This document shows, piece by piece, positions 1-10,519 of a DNA stretch of 64,000 bases. Source of the stretch: Dendrobium chrysotoxum (Eukaryota > Streptophyta > Magnoliopsida > Asparagales > Orchidaceae); NCBI GenBank assembly GCA_019925795.1, contig CM034309.1, positions 28,762,729-28,826,728 of the forward strand. Direction: 5' to 3'. The position numbers and the translations under genes are program-made. The notes under the pieces are model-generated. The model was not told the origin of the DNA, did no database searches, and saw only the letters and a program-made list of their open reading frames with translations. The number at the start of each line of letters is the position of its first letter. Position 1 is the first letter of the stretch.

Positions 1-40
1 ATCAATGTAGCCTGACCTCTAAAAGTTATATCATATCTAA

Positions 41-129
41 GGCTTTGTTTGGAATGACTTTCTTATTGCTTCTTAAAGCAGAAGAAAGCTTCTTTAAGTA
101 GCAATAAGAAAGCCGTCCCAAACGAAGCC
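41..129. mobile_element. Tourist-like (PIF/Harbinger) MITE, copy 1
   Basis: An 89-bp near-perfect hairpin. The left end begins GGCTTTGTTTGG and the right end finishes CCAAACGAAGCC, its inverted counterpart, with the arms meeting around GCAGAAGAAAGC. It is flanked by the trinucleotide TAA on both sides (38-40 and 130-132). A 3-bp TAA/TTA duplication and GGC-type ends are hallmarks of PIF/Harbinger-derived MITEs. It has no coding capacity. Two further clear copies lie at 10399-10519 and 63034-63170. Confidence 0.8.
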
Positions 130-132
130 TAA

Positions 133-1452
133 ATCTTCATTCTTTTGTCTAATAGATCCAAGATACTTAAACCTATTACACCCAAATATTATTTTATCTC
201 CTTATAAAATTGAATCATAGTTCTCCCACTAAAATTGCATATTATAATCTAAATTTTTGCTCAACTAATTTTAGGTCATTTATTTTTAAACATTTTCTTC
301 ATTATTCTAACTTTCTACTTTTTTAGGTAGATGCCCCAGTAATTAGAACGATCATCTAATAGAAAACATAAACAAAGGAATCTCACTTAGAATATACTTT
401 ATAAGCATCCACTTAACTAATAAAAAAATATGGAATAAATTTTGATCGCTAATGCAATCACAATTCGGAACTCTTTGGTCACTTACTTCACAACTACTTT
501 TGATAATAGTCAATGTATATCTTTAATAAGCTCCACATACCTTTAAACACACTTTTCTGCCTTAATGTGCATACCAATTATCTAGGCACTCCAATATATG
601 TCTTCTCAAGATCAATAAAAATCATATGAAGCTTATTTCTTTGCTCTCTACATTTTTCAATTCATTGTCTTCAAAAAAGGAAGCATTATTTAAATAGTAG
701 ATTTTCATTAAACCAAATTGATTCTCTCAAATTGATGTATTTATTCAAAGCTTATACTCTATTAATCTATCCCATAATTTCATTGTAAAATACATAAATT
801 TGATTCCTCAATAATTGATATAATCTTGAAAATCTTCTTCATCCTTAAATATTGTTACTAAAATTCTTCTTAATCATTTGATATCCTCTTAATATTCAAA
901 ATTTAGAAAAGATTTCTCAACCAAATCATTGCAATATACCCCACAACTTTCCAAATTCCCATAAGTCTCTATCATCTTGACTTACAGCTTTACTTTTATG
1001 CATCTTCATCAAAACAAACACCAATTCACAATCAATCTATAATATACATATTACATGATTTTGCTCTTCCCAATTTATTTCTTCCTGAAAACACTAATTT
1101 AATAATTTCTCATAAATAATATTTCAATTTTCTTATTTCATTCATCGTTTGCCTAAGCTCTTACAATCTTTGCTTCTAAAAAATCTATTTGATCAAAGTC
1201 TCTAGATCATATATATATATATATATATATATCATTTCTTTTTTTTTCTTGGTATCAAATATATTATATAAATTATCAAAAATTATAACTTATGTTCTGC
1301 ACACTAAACTCTTTATACAACTTCTAATTTCCTTATAATCATTATTAGCCTCAATAATATTAAATTATCGTAACACTTTAAAAGCACATTTCACTTTTAA
1401 AGGGTATAAAATGGATCCAATAATATTAGATCAAATCTAAACTGAGATACAT
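133..1452. other. AT-rich intergenic DNA without a recognisable gene
   Basis: No reading frame of credible length or composition is seen on either strand. The only clear landmark is an (AT)n microsatellite at 1209-1232. The sequence looks like old, unassignable repeat-derived DNA. Confidence 0.5.
1209..1232. repeat. (AT)n microsatellite
   Basis: Twelve uninterrupted AT dinucleotides in AT-rich intergenic DNA. Confidence 0.9.
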
Positions 1453-1748
1453 AAACCCTGCTCAATTTAGAAATTTGAAAGGTTGAACGAGATTGGGGGC
1501 TAGAATTGTAAGGTCCAAAATGAGTTGGGATGGCATGTGAATTGATCTAACTGATCCAACATAGCTTAACTGGATGGGTTCCTTGGGTCAATAGGAATTA
1601 TAACCCTACTCAATTGGAGAAAATTTAAGGGTTTAACAAGGATTCGGGGCTAAAAGTGCAAGTTGCAGATTGATATTGGATGGTATGTGAACTGATCTAA
1701 CTTATCTAACATAGCATAAGTGGATTGATTCCTTAGGTCAAGAGAAAA
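1453..1748. repeat. Diverged tandem duplication, about 148 bp x 2
   Basis: Two adjacent blocks share the same order of words: AACCCT-CTCAATT, a GGGGCTA core, a GATCTAAC word, then GGATG/GGATT-GGTTCCTT-GGTCAA. The offset between matching words is about 148 bp. The copies differ at many sites, so the duplication is old. No coding content is seen. Confidence 0.6.
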
Positions 1749-2325
1749 TCTAGATTCTAGAAGGTTGCATAATATAATTAAAAAAACGATAGTGCGGGTT
1801 TATTTGTTGTCACCCCTTATTTATGTAGAAGATGTCAGGTTTAGATTCCAAATACACATCATATTCAGTTTTTTTGGAAAAACTTAAATGTTTGAGTCTA
1901 TGTTGAACTATTAAGGAACACTATTACTAAGGAATGTGTAAACCCGTTGGATTAGTTATTTCAACACAATAAATTGAGAACTATACCTAATTTTCTCATT
2001 CATGGGCTTTATGTAACACTGTAAAAGCAATCAACCACAAAATGGACAAATAAAGTGATGTGAAACAATCAACGGAAATTGTGGGATTTAATAAGAAAGT
2101 TGATTAACCAATACAATTATGCATTAATGCTTCACTTAAAATCAGATTCTCAGTTTCCGTAGTTGTTAATTCGATTATGCATGCAGTTACAAGTTAGATT
2201 AACAGAATACTTCAAAATAACAACAAAAGATAGTAAATTAAATATGCCGACTAACAAGAATCCGTTGCTTAACAAATAGAACTTTCACCTTCAAGTTTCC
2301 CTCTTATGCACTCTTGAAAGTAGGG

Positions 2326-2655
2326 TTAATGGAGGAAGAACGTCAGCAAACCTAGTGATGCCACGGAAAGACAGACGACGCCTATGGCCTTGATCAACAG
2401 GAAGGTAGCAGGAGGGGAGGAAACTGGTGGATGTCCGATGATCTGCCACTGTCCGGATGATTGTTGTTCGTCTATGATCTTAGCCAAACAATGGAGGATG
2501 TGGTCGACGTATTCCTCGACGGTGTCGTCAACTCCGAAGCCTAGATCGAAGAAAGGTGACTGAAGAATATCAATTCGCCCTTGAGAATCGTAAGCGAGCC
2601 CGTGGCCGACTTCAGGATCGGCCATCCATGAATATGGAAATCTTCTTCGTTGCAA
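2326..2655 (-). other. Open frame inside the LTR with a C-terminal hydrophobic segment
   Basis: Unrecognised. The minus-strand frame is open for about 110 codons. It has a charged, protein-like N-terminal part (motif FPYSWMADPEVGHG near residue 6, then an acidic stretch with DDTVEEYVDHIL) and ends in about 20 hydrophobic residues (LLIKAIGVVCLSVASLGLL) before the stop, like a tail-anchored membrane protein. It lies downstream of the LTR TATA box, so it would sit in the transcribed leader. The other LTR carries the same sequence, but a 7-bp difference near 9198 shifts its frame. It could be a captured host exon fragment or a chance open frame. No ATG starts it at 2655: the frame opens with TTG, and the first in-frame Met is in SWMADP. 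Confidence 0.35.
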
Positions 2656-2871
2656 CCTTGGAGGGGCCGGCGGTTAGTGGAAGGAGAAGGGATGAGGGGA
2701 GGCGGTGGCTTGGGGTTTGGGGAAGAAGGGGACGGTTATGGTTAGAGAGGTTTGGGTTATGATATATTTGTTTTAAATTAATTACCAAGGAAGTTAATTA
2801 ATTAAACGTAGTAATAGAGGTGAGAGGAAAATTAGAATTCAAACTTGAATTCAAAAATTTGGAGCCAAGGA

Positions 2872-2894
2872 GGGGGGGGGGGGGGGGGGGGGGG
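2872..2894 (+). repeat. 23-base poly-G run
   Basis: An uninterrupted run of G in the 3' LTR. The same position in the 5' LTR (about 9500) has only short G runs, so the homopolymer grew after insertion, or its length is a sequencing artefact. Confidence 0.85.
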
Positions 2895-3581
2895 CGGCGG
2901 CATGCATAGGGAAGGAAGGGATTGGATCTAAGAACTTTCCTAATTTAGCTTTCTTATTTTAGGAAAGTATTTGATATTCAAAATTTGAATTTTAAATCAA
3001 ATTAAATCTTTCCCCAAACTAAATAAGCTAATTTAGGTAGGTGCCAATGATGATGGAAATCATCATTAAGGGAAGAGAGGTGATGGGGCCGGCGATGGTG
3101 CTTGGGAAATGCAAGGCCGGCGGCAAGGACTTGAAGGTGGAGGTTGGTCGTGGGTTTTGGGGTTGGGGAGGGGTCGTGGATTGGTGATTTAGGGGAAGAT
3201 GGGGAGGAGGTCGGCGGATAGAGTGGCAGATGGGGTTGATCGGCGGTGGAGGGAGGTGGAGGGGGCAGCCGGATGGGAAGGGAGAGAAAGAGACGATAAA
3301 CCGCGAGTCCCGGAATCCACCGACGGCTGACGGGTGATGTTTGGCCCTCTCCTAGGGTTTCTCCTTTCAAGAACTCACAAAGAGATCAAGCAAGCAAAAA
3401 CTGAAATTTTCATTCATCATTATCATTAACCTAATACAATGGTTCAAGCCTTAATATATAGGCCTCTAAGATAAAGAAAATAAATGACTCAAATGCCCTT
3501 AGGGCTACAACACTACGAAATCCCTCATAGGGGTACAAATGAAAAAGCTGAAATAAACATAAAAGAAAATATAATAAAACA

Positions 3582-4064
3582 TCATAAATAGAGACTATGA
3601 ATCGTAGCCGTCGATCTACGATTCCTCCGATGGTAGGTGCGTCGAAATCTCCTGCTAATGTCCTCATCATCCTTCCCGGGTGAGAGAAAGCTTGACCCCA
3701 TCGAGTAAGCGTCTCGTGAACTCTCGTACAGCTCTAGAAGGTCGGGGTCTAATCTTTGTATCTCCTCACAATCCATCCACATGTTCTCTGTCTCCGGTTT
3801 CTCTTTCCATTGAACTAAGTACCTTTGGTGCCCACCATCTTTAGTGGAGATGATTTCATCACTAAGTATTGCTTCCATTTTCTCTGTATTAGGGAAAGTA
3901 GGGATATTTGGGAGTGGAGGTAGGCTAGGGTTCTCACCAGGTAGGGTCACACAAGGCTCAATATTTAGTGGATTTGTAGAGTTAAAATCTGGTCCCTCAA
4001 AGGTTACTAGATCTTCGATGTTAAACGTAGGATTAATGTTAAAACCTTCGGGAAGGTCTAGCAC
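3582..4064 (-). pseudogene. Chromovirus integrase C-terminus with chromodomain-like module
   Basis: This is the C-terminal part of the pol polyprotein (about 160 residues). It contains a chromodomain-like block with the words RYLVQWKEKPETENMWM and LDPDLLELYESS. In chromoviruses this module follows integrase and helps direct insertion to particular chromatin. The reading frame crosses the polypurine tract at 3670-3677 and continues about 88 bp into the LTR before its stop at 3582. The canonical aromatic cage of a chromodomain is not evident, so the module may be of the non-canonical CR type found in CRM elements. Just upstream (4065-4551) the integrase remnants lie in other frames separated by stops, so it cannot be translated with the rest of pol. 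Confidence 0.75.
3670..3677 (-). other. Polypurine tract of the chromovirus
   Basis: On the minus strand GGGAAGGA lies directly against the start of the 3' LTR (TGATGAGG), the expected site of plus-strand priming. It is also read as codons by the chromodomain frame. Confidence 0.7.
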
Positions 4065-4128
4065 ATAAGCATTACTATTTATTTTGGATATTATTTTGAA
4101 AGGTCCTACGCTTCTAGCATGTAACTTT

Positions 4129-5228
4129 TCAACGGTCCCTTGTGGGAACCGCTCCGGACGAAGCCTGTACCATTACAAAATCTCCAACCTTGAATTCTTT
4201 AAATCTTTTCTTAAGATCCACGTTAAGTTTATAATTAGCATTGCTTAATTCAATTTTCTTATGCAATTCCTGGAGATGTGATGCAAATGCAGATGCAGAC
4301 TCAGATGCTCTTGACCTAGGACACATAGGGATCAAATCTATAGGCTATCTAGGTTGGTACTCATACACAATCTCAGCGGGACTTAGATCCGTAGTTCGAT
4401 TGACAGAGTTATTATAGGCAAACTCAGCTATAGGTAATTTGGAATCCCATTCTCGAATATGCTCTCCTACCAAGGTCCTTAGGAGGTTACATAGACTCTT
4501 GTTAACGACTTCCGTCTGTCCGTCAGTTCGCGGGTGAAAAGAGGTGGAAAATTAGAGTTTAGTTCCCATTTTGTGCCATAAGGCCTTCCAAAAGTAACTA
4601 GTGAATTTAACGTCACGATCCGAAACTATGATTTTGGGTAAACCGTGAAGCCTAACAATTTTATCGAAATACAATTTGGCGATCCTAGAGGCATCAAACG
4701 TTTTGGAGCATAGGAGGAAATGAGCCATCTTAGAAAATCGATCTACTACCACACACACAGAGTCGTGCTTTCTAACAGTTTTGAATATACCTAAAACAAA
4801 ATCCATGCTAACATCCTGCCAAGGACAGTTGGGTACAGGGAGGGGTGTGTAGAGACCAGTATTCTGTTTTCTTTGCTTGGCCAACTGATAGGTATGGCAC
4901 CTCTTGACCAGTCTACGAACATCTCGTTTGAGGGTGGGCCAGAAGAATCGATGCTCAACGACAGCGATGGTTTTCAATTGCCCAAGTGTCCAGCTAATCC
5001 TCCCGCGTGTAATTCCCAAACGAGGAATTCTCGAAGTGAAGTATTAGGAATACAAAGCTTCTGTGATTTAAACAAATAATCATCTTCCAAGAAGAAGTCA
5101 TCCACTATTCGTTCGCGTCCAGACGATAGTAGGGAATATGTCTCCTTAAAATCAGAGCAGTCCAAATAGCCTTCTTTAATTTGTTCGAAACCAACAACTT
5201 CAGTCCTCATTTCACGAGTCACCATCAT
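4129..5228 (-). pseudogene. Ty3 integrase, broken
   Basis: Read on the minus strand: an N-terminal zinc-binding region (ELHAGGLAGH, then FFWPTLKRDV and RCHTYQLAKQ), the catalytic core (VSMDFVLGIF, VVVDRFSKMAHF, SDRDVKF) and the TDGQTEVVN block that holds the catalytic Glu. The usual second zinc Cys (CHTCQ in relatives) is Tyr here. A one-base change near 5000 separates the zinc finger from the core. A stop at about 4552 and a frame change separate the core from the Glu block. The ORF at 4129-4335 is the following GDFVMVQ region. Integrase would insert the cDNA in the nucleus, but this copy cannot encode an intact enzyme. Confidence 0.85.
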
Positions 5229-5236
5229 CCGACGAC

Positions 5237-5742
5237 TTAGTGCATCAGCGGCTTTATTCTCAGATCATGCCTTATGTCTAATCGTGTAAGTGTACTCTTG
5301 CAGGAATTCAACCCAACGACCATGACGGGCATTGAGTTTCTTCTGTGAATTAATGTATCGCAAAGCCTCATGGTCCGAAAAAATAACAAATTCTTGCAGC
5401 AGCAGCAAGTAGTGTCTCCAATACCTAAGGGACTGAACGATCGCATAAAACTCCTTATCATAAATAGAGTACCGTTGTCTGATATCGTTTAATTTCTAGA
5501 GGGTGTCCCTCTTGAGATAAGACTCCACCTATTCTGATACCAGAAGCGTCACAAGTTACTTCAAAAACTTTGAAAAAATCAGGTAGACGCATAATTGAGG
5601 CCTCTACCATTCTTTTCTTTATTTCTTCAAAAGCTTTAGAGGCCGACATAGTCCATTGAAATTCTCCCCATTTCAGACAGTCAGTTATGGGAGCTACGAT
5701 GGTGCTAAAGTTTATAATAAACCTTCGATAAAAGGTGGTCAA
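5237..5742 (-). pseudogene. Ty3 RNase H region, broken
   Basis: The minus strand encodes the RT connection and RNase H: TTFYRRFIINFSTIVAPITD, a later FEVTCDASGIRIGGVLSQEG block with the catalytic Asp of the TDAS-type motif, and then, in another frame (5237-5461), the YDLE/LQHWRHYL-equivalent region and the NKAADALSRR-equivalent region. Frame changes near 5460 and 5490 break it. RNase H removes template RNA during reverse transcription. Order and spacing fit Ty3 pol. Confidence 0.75.
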
Positions 5743-5784
5743 TCCATGAAAACTCCGAACGTCTCTGATGTTCTTTGGTTCAGG

Positions 5785-6621
5785 TCACTCATTAATTGCT
5801 CGTACTTTCTCAGGGTCAGCTGATATACCTTGTGAATATATGATAAATCCAAGAAAAGTGACACTATCTGTGAGGAACATACATTTCTTAGGGTTTGCGT
5901 ACAATTGTTCTTTCCTCAAAACCTTACTGACTTGTTTCAGATGATTTACATGTTGGTCCACCGAGCTACTATAGATCAAGATATTATCAAAATAGACTAC
6001 TACGAATTTTCCTAGGAACGGGCGAAGGACTTGGGTCATAACTCTCATGAAAGTACTTGGGGCATTGCTAAGGCCAAACGGCATAACCATCCATTCGTAT
6101 AACCCATCCTTAGTTTTAAATGTCATCTTCCATTTGTCACCAGGGCGAATTCTAATCTAATGATAACCACTTTTAAGATCAATCTTTGAGAAAAGGGTTG
6201 CTCTAGTCATCATGTCCAACATGTCATTCAAGCAGGAAATGAGGAAACGATATTTCACAGTAATCTTGTTGATAGCGCAGCTATCAACACACATCCTCTA
6301 AGAGCCATCCTTCTTGGGAGTTAATAGAGCAGGAACAGCACATGGACTTAAGCTCTCTTTAATAAATCCCTTTTGGAGCAAATCATCGACTTGTTCTTTT
6401 AATTTGGCGTGTTCTCCCGGGTTCATATGATAGTGGAGAAGGTTGGGCAACGAGGCTCCGGGTACTAAGTCTATAGCGTACTGGAAGTCCCTTAACGGTG
6501 GCAGTTGGTTTGGGAGATCCTCAAGGAAAACATCCGCAAATGTTTCGAGGAGTGGTTGGACCTCTTCTGGAATAGGTTCTCCTAGTTCCACACTTGCTTC
6601 CCGGGCCACTAGGGCATACAT
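5785..6621 (-). pseudogene. Ty3 reverse transcriptase, broken and with an altered active site
   Basis: The minus-strand segments give the N-terminal RT (PLLETFADVFLEDLPNQLPP, LLQKGFIKESLSPCAVPALL, TPKKDGS), then, after stops near 6297 and 6160, the palm (MPFGLSNAPSTFMRVM) and the YFDNILIYS block. In active Ty3 enzymes the last motif is F/Y-x-DD-I-L-V/I-Y-S, so the second catalytic Asp is replaced by Asn here (GAT to AAT). That change alone should abolish polymerisation. It lies between the Gag/protease ORF and RNase H as expected. Confidence 0.88.
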
Positions 6622-6663
6622 AGGGGCTCCTTGACTAAGTTCTACATCTACTTCCTTCGCAGT

Positions 6664-8330
6664 TCAAAAGTTTAACCCTTTGCTAGGTTTAACAGGAGCA
6701 GGCTTGACTTCATCTTTACTGGGCTTAGGTTGGGAGGGTACTAGTTTGATCTTCTTGCCGTTATGCTCGAGCACGCAGGTGTTTGTCCTCCCATAAATAT
6801 GGATATCGTTGTCAAATAACCAAGGGCGACCAAGGATAATTTGACCCACATCCATAGTCAAAACATCACACCAAATCTTCTCTTGATATCCCACAAACTC
6901 TATAGGAATAAGACTCCTATCCTTTATCTCCATAGCAGTCGAATTAATCCAAGCGACCTTATAAGGGTTCGAGTGGGGTGTCGTTTTCAAGTTAAGCTTG
7001 GATATCATTGTGGAAGAGACAGCGTTGATGCAGCTTCCACTGTCAATGATGATCTTACAGTTCTTATCTCCAATCTTGGTAAAGGTGTGGAAAATAGAAG
7101 TCCTAAGCCAATCATCACTCGGCTTCGGTTGGGACAAGACACATCTAACAACTTGCAAATCAACAGGGTTTTCTTCGTAGAAGAAGTCTTCATCATCATC
7201 AACGTGATGAACCAAATCAGTATCAGGCTCTTCCTCTTCTTCAACAACCTCTTCGATTATGGTAACTTTGTATGGACAATAACACTGCAAGGCAATATGT
7301 CCATAGCCATGACAGTTATAGCACTTGGTGCTAAAAGTTGTTTTGGGAGTATCACGCTCAGGAGTCTTCCCTTTTAAGTCAGGACGAGGTTGGGATTGGA
7401 CAGTAGTTGGTCGGCCAATCACAGGGCCAATAGGTCGGTTTTGAGGTTGACTGGAAGAAGCTCTAAACGGAGGTGGTTGGGATTCTAGATTCCTAGAGTG
7501 GGACTGAGTCTTAGAATCTTCTAGGTCAAGCACTAAGTTGCAGGCGGCTTCCAACGTATCAATTCCCCTAGCGAAAAGTTCGTTACGAAGATCTTCCCTA
7601 TGGCCAACTCTAAATATGGAAAGGATTTGGGCAGGCGTAGTGGTTTCTTCACCACTACAACGTATCATGTAGTCATCAAAGGCCGAGATGTATTCCTTCA
7701 CCGATTTACTATCCTTAGTTAGCCTATTCCACCTATCTAAAAGTCTGGGATAGTATGACGAAGGGAGGTACTTCTGTTTGAGTTCCTGCTTCATAGTTCT
7801 CCAATCGGTGATGGGGTTTTCGCCTCGAGCTTCTCGCATGTTTTCTAAGTTTGTCCAGTATTGGTTAGCCCTACCAGTAAGCTTCATCTCAGCGAACCTA
7901 ACTTTCCTAGCCTCCGAGATATTGTACCACTTGAAATAACTATCCATCCCTTTAAGCCAATCCAAGAAAACTTGGGGTCGAGAATGCCATCGTAGGAAGG
8001 GGCATCTATTCGGATGTTCTTGAGTAACTGAGCGTCATTGTCTCTTCAAATTGGATCATGTCCTACGGGTTCCTAATTGGGTCTATGATGTTGACGGTAG
8101 GGATCTCGAGGAGGTCTGTAGTCAGCTCGAGCTTCTTCGACATAAGGGGAGGGAGGTCTAGAAGGGGTATACATTATAGGATGTCGTAGCCTTTCGATGT
8201 TATCTAGGCGTTCTTCAGCTTGTCTCCTAAAATCAAATAAGTCGCCTTGGGTTTCCCAAATCTGTTGGGTAACGGTTCCAAGTTGACCTAAAATTAAGTC
8301 TAAAGTACGTTGAATTTGTTCCGGATCCAT
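6664..8330 (-). pseudogene. Ty3 Gag-protease, broken
   Basis: The minus-strand start codon at 8330 opens a short frame (MDPEQIQRTLDLILGQL) that ends at a TAG near 8073. A one-base shift near 7985 then leads into a 433-residue frame at 6664-7965. That frame holds the retrotransposon Gag fold (FAEMKLTGRANQYWTNLE, LKQKYLPSSYYPRLLDRWNRL), a CCHC knuckle (CYNCHGYGHIALQC), an acidic linker and the aspartic protease motif IIIDSGSCINAVS with its Asp-Ser-Gly intact. Gag packages the RNA and the protease matures the polyprotein. Relatives have Gag in a single frame, so the stop and shift mark decay. The protease-bearing part is the longest open stretch in the element. Confidence 0.88.
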
Positions 8331-8679
8331 GGGTAAACACTAGGGGACAATTAGGGGGTTTGCTAGGCTGAGAACAACACTTAAACACCTAATCAGACTC
8401 ACCTCATGTTCACTAAAAGGTGCAGGAAATGAATGAACAACAAGCTAAAATAGTAAATTGACTTGTCTATGCGAGATAAGGGAGGTTGTAGGGTTGAGGA
8501 CAGCACTTAAACTCATGAAACAATGCGCCTACTGCTTGCTAAATGCTGCTGAAATGTAAAGGACAGCAAACAAACAACTTGCAATAAAATTATAAATGTA
8601 ATGCTATGCGAAAACTAAGCTTAAAGATTGCTAGGATTGGTTATAAGCTAAGCTCTAACACATGCAAATGAGCAACCAT
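8331..8679 (-). other. Chromovirus 5' leader between primer site and gag
   Basis: A non-coding stretch of about 350 bp between the primer-binding site and the gag start codon. It contains two short related words (CACTTAAAC within a GAACAACACTTAAACACC context, then GGACAGCACTTAAACTC). No structure is called. Confidence 0.5.
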
Positions 8680-8691
8680 GCTCTAATACCA
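8680..8691 (-). other. Primer-binding site (tRNA-iMet type)
   Basis: The minus strand reads TGGTATTAGAGC, one base from the plant tRNA-iMet primer site TGGTATCAGAGC. It lies 3 bases inside the 5' LTR boundary at 8695, the normal location for first-strand priming. Confidence 0.85.
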
Positions 8692-8694
8692 AGA

Positions 8695-10373
8695 TTATGT
8701 GAAACAATAAACGGGAATTGCGGGATTTAATAAGAAAGTTGATTAACCAATACAATTATGCGTAATGCTTCACTTAAAATCAGATTGTCAGTTTCCGTAG
8801 TTGTTAATTCGATTAGGCATGCAGTTACAAGTTAGACTAACAGAATACTTCAAAATAACAACAAAAGATAGTAAATTAAATATGCCGACTAACAAGAATC
8901 CGTCGCCTAACAAATAGAACTTTCACCTTTGAGTTTCCCTCTTATGCACTCTTGAAAGTAGGGTTAATGGAGGAAGAACGTCAGCAAACCTAGTGATGCC
9001 ACAGAAAGACAGACGACACCTATGGCCTTGATCGACAGGAAGGTAGCAGGAGGGGAGAAAACTGGTGGATGTCCGATGATCTGTCACTGTCCGAATGATT
9101 GTTGTTCGTCTATAATCTCAGCCAAATGGTGGAGGATGCAGTCGACGTATTCCTCGATGGTGTCGTCAACTCCGAAGCCGAGATCAAAGAAAGGTGAATA
9201 TCGATTCGCCCTTGAGAATCGTAAGTGAACCCATGGTCGACTTCAGGATCGGCCATCCATGAATATGGGAATCTTCTTCGTTATAACCTTGGAGGGGCCG
9301 GCAGTTAGTGGAAGGAGAAGGGAGGAGGGGAGGCGGTGGCTTGGGGTTTGGGGAAGGGGACGGTTAGGGTTAGAGAGGTTTGGGTTATGATATATTTGTT
9401 TTAAATTAATTACCAAGGAAGGTAATTAATTAAATGTAGTAATGGAGGTGAGAGGAAAATTAGAATTCAAACTTGAATTCAAAAATTTGGAGCCAAGTAG
9501 GGAGGGGGGCCGGCGACATGCATAGGGAAGGAGGGGATTGGGAGGGAATTAGGAGCTTCCTAATTCAATATTCTAGATTAGGAATAAAATAATGATCTCA
9601 AATCTAATTTAAAATTAAATTAGATTCAAATCTAGGAACTTTTTTAATTTAGTTTTCTTATTTTAGGAAAGTATTTGAAATTCAAATTTTGAATTTCAAA
9701 TCAAATTAAATCTTTCCCCAAACTAAATAAGCTAATTTAGGTAGGTGCCAATGATGATGGAAATCATCATTAAGGGAAGAGAGGTGATGGGGCCGACTAT
9801 GGTGCTTGGGAAATGGAAGGCCTGCGATAAGGACTTGAAGGTGGAGGTTGGCCGTGGGTTTTGGGGTTGGGGAGGGGTCGTGGATTGGCGGTTTAGGGGA
9901 AGATGGGGAGGAGGTCGGTGGATAGGGTGGCGGATGAGGTTGACCGACGGTGGAGGGAGGTGGAGGGGGTGGCCGGATGGGAAGGGAGAGAAAGAGACGA
10001 TAAACCGCGAGTCCTGGAATCCACCGGCGACTGACGGGTGATGCTTAGCCCTCTCCTAGGATTTCTCCTTTCAAGAACTCACAAAGAGATAAAGCAAGCA
10101 AAAACTGAAAATTTCATTTATCATTATCATTAACCTAATACAATGGTTCAAACCTTAATATATAGGCCTCTAAGATAAAGAAAATAAATGACTCAAATGC
10201 CCTTGGGGCTACAACACTACGAAATCCCTCATAGGGGTACAAATGGAAAAGCTGAAATAAAGATAAAAGAAAATACAATAAAACATCATAAACAGAGACT
10301 ATGAATCGTTACCGTCGATCTACGATTCCTCCGATGGTAGGTGCGTCGAAATCTCCTATTGATGTCCTCATCA
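8695..10373 (-). repeat. 5' LTR of the 2056-10373 chromovirus
   Basis: This 1,679-bp copy drives the element on the minus strand. Its inner end (TTATG on the + strand) has lost the TG seen in the partner LTR, while its outer end CATCA borders the TSD TAAAG at 10374-10378. It keeps a block of about 90 bp near 9540-9640 that is missing from the other LTR, so this copy is closer to the ancestral length. Confidence 0.93.
10153..10166 (-). promoter_or_regulatory. Putative TATA box of the chromovirus 5' LTR
   Basis: The minus strand reads CCTATATATTAAGG about 207 bp from the outer end of the LTR, a sensible place for the U3/R promoter. The sequence is conserved in the other LTR near 3452-3465. No transcript evidence is available. 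Confidence 0.45.
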
Positions 10374-10398
10374 TAAAGCCTGGTTCAATCTAGATTTA

Positions 10399-10519
10399 GA
10401 CTTCATTCAGGTCGGTTTTTTTATTGCTTCTTAAAACAGTTTTCTAGTACAAAAATTTTAATTTTTTTTACTAGAAAGCTGCTTTAAGAAGCAATAAGAA
10501 AGCCGTCCCAAATGAAGCC
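10399..10519. mobile_element. Tourist-like MITE, copy 2
   Basis: A 121-bp inverted-repeat element. The left arm GACTTCATTCAGGTCGG pairs with the right arm ending CCGTCCCAAATGAAGCC. The inner arms TTATTGCTTCTTAAAACAG and CTGCTTTAAGAAGCAATAA also pair. TTA flanks both sides (10396-10398, 10520-10522). Same family as 41-129. Confidence 0.8.

Larger units (their letters stand above)
2056..3669 (-). repeat. 3' LTR of the 2056-10373 chromovirus
   Basis: This 1,614-bp copy matches 8695-10373 throughout. Compared with the other LTR it has lost roughly 90 bp near 2930, has gained a 23-G run at 2872-2894, and carries an extra CTGAAGA at about 2562. It begins TGATG and ends CATCA on the + strand and abuts the TSD at 2051-2055. 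A TATA-like TATATATTAAGG (minus) lies near 3455-3465, so most of the LTR would be R/U5 leader. Confidence 0.93.
2056..10373 (-). mobile_element. Ty3/gypsy chromovirus LTR retrotransposon, complete but decayed
   Basis: A full-length element of about 8.3 kb read on the minus strand. It has two LTRs (2056-3669 and 8695-10373), a tRNA-iMet-like primer site inside the right LTR, a polypurine tract inside the left LTR, and gag-protease-RT-RNaseH-integrase-chromodomain in that order. The host duplication TAAAG is present at 2051-2055 and 10374-10378, so both ends are intact. The LTRs begin TGATG and end CATCA. By eye they differ at about 10-12 of the first 300 aligned bases, plus several indels, so insertion was fairly recent. 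Stops and frameshifts break every ORF, so it is not autonomous. The TGATG end, the gag style and a pol ORF running into the LTR suggest the CRM/Galadriel side of the chromoviruses. That clade call is inference. Confidence 0.93.

Noticed and set aside
3002..3370. Proline/histidine-rich 122-codon frame on the minus strand
   Set aside because: Low-complexity product of a G-rich LTR segment. The homologous LTR does not keep a comparable frame (its longest open frame is on the other strand), and no domain is recognisable.
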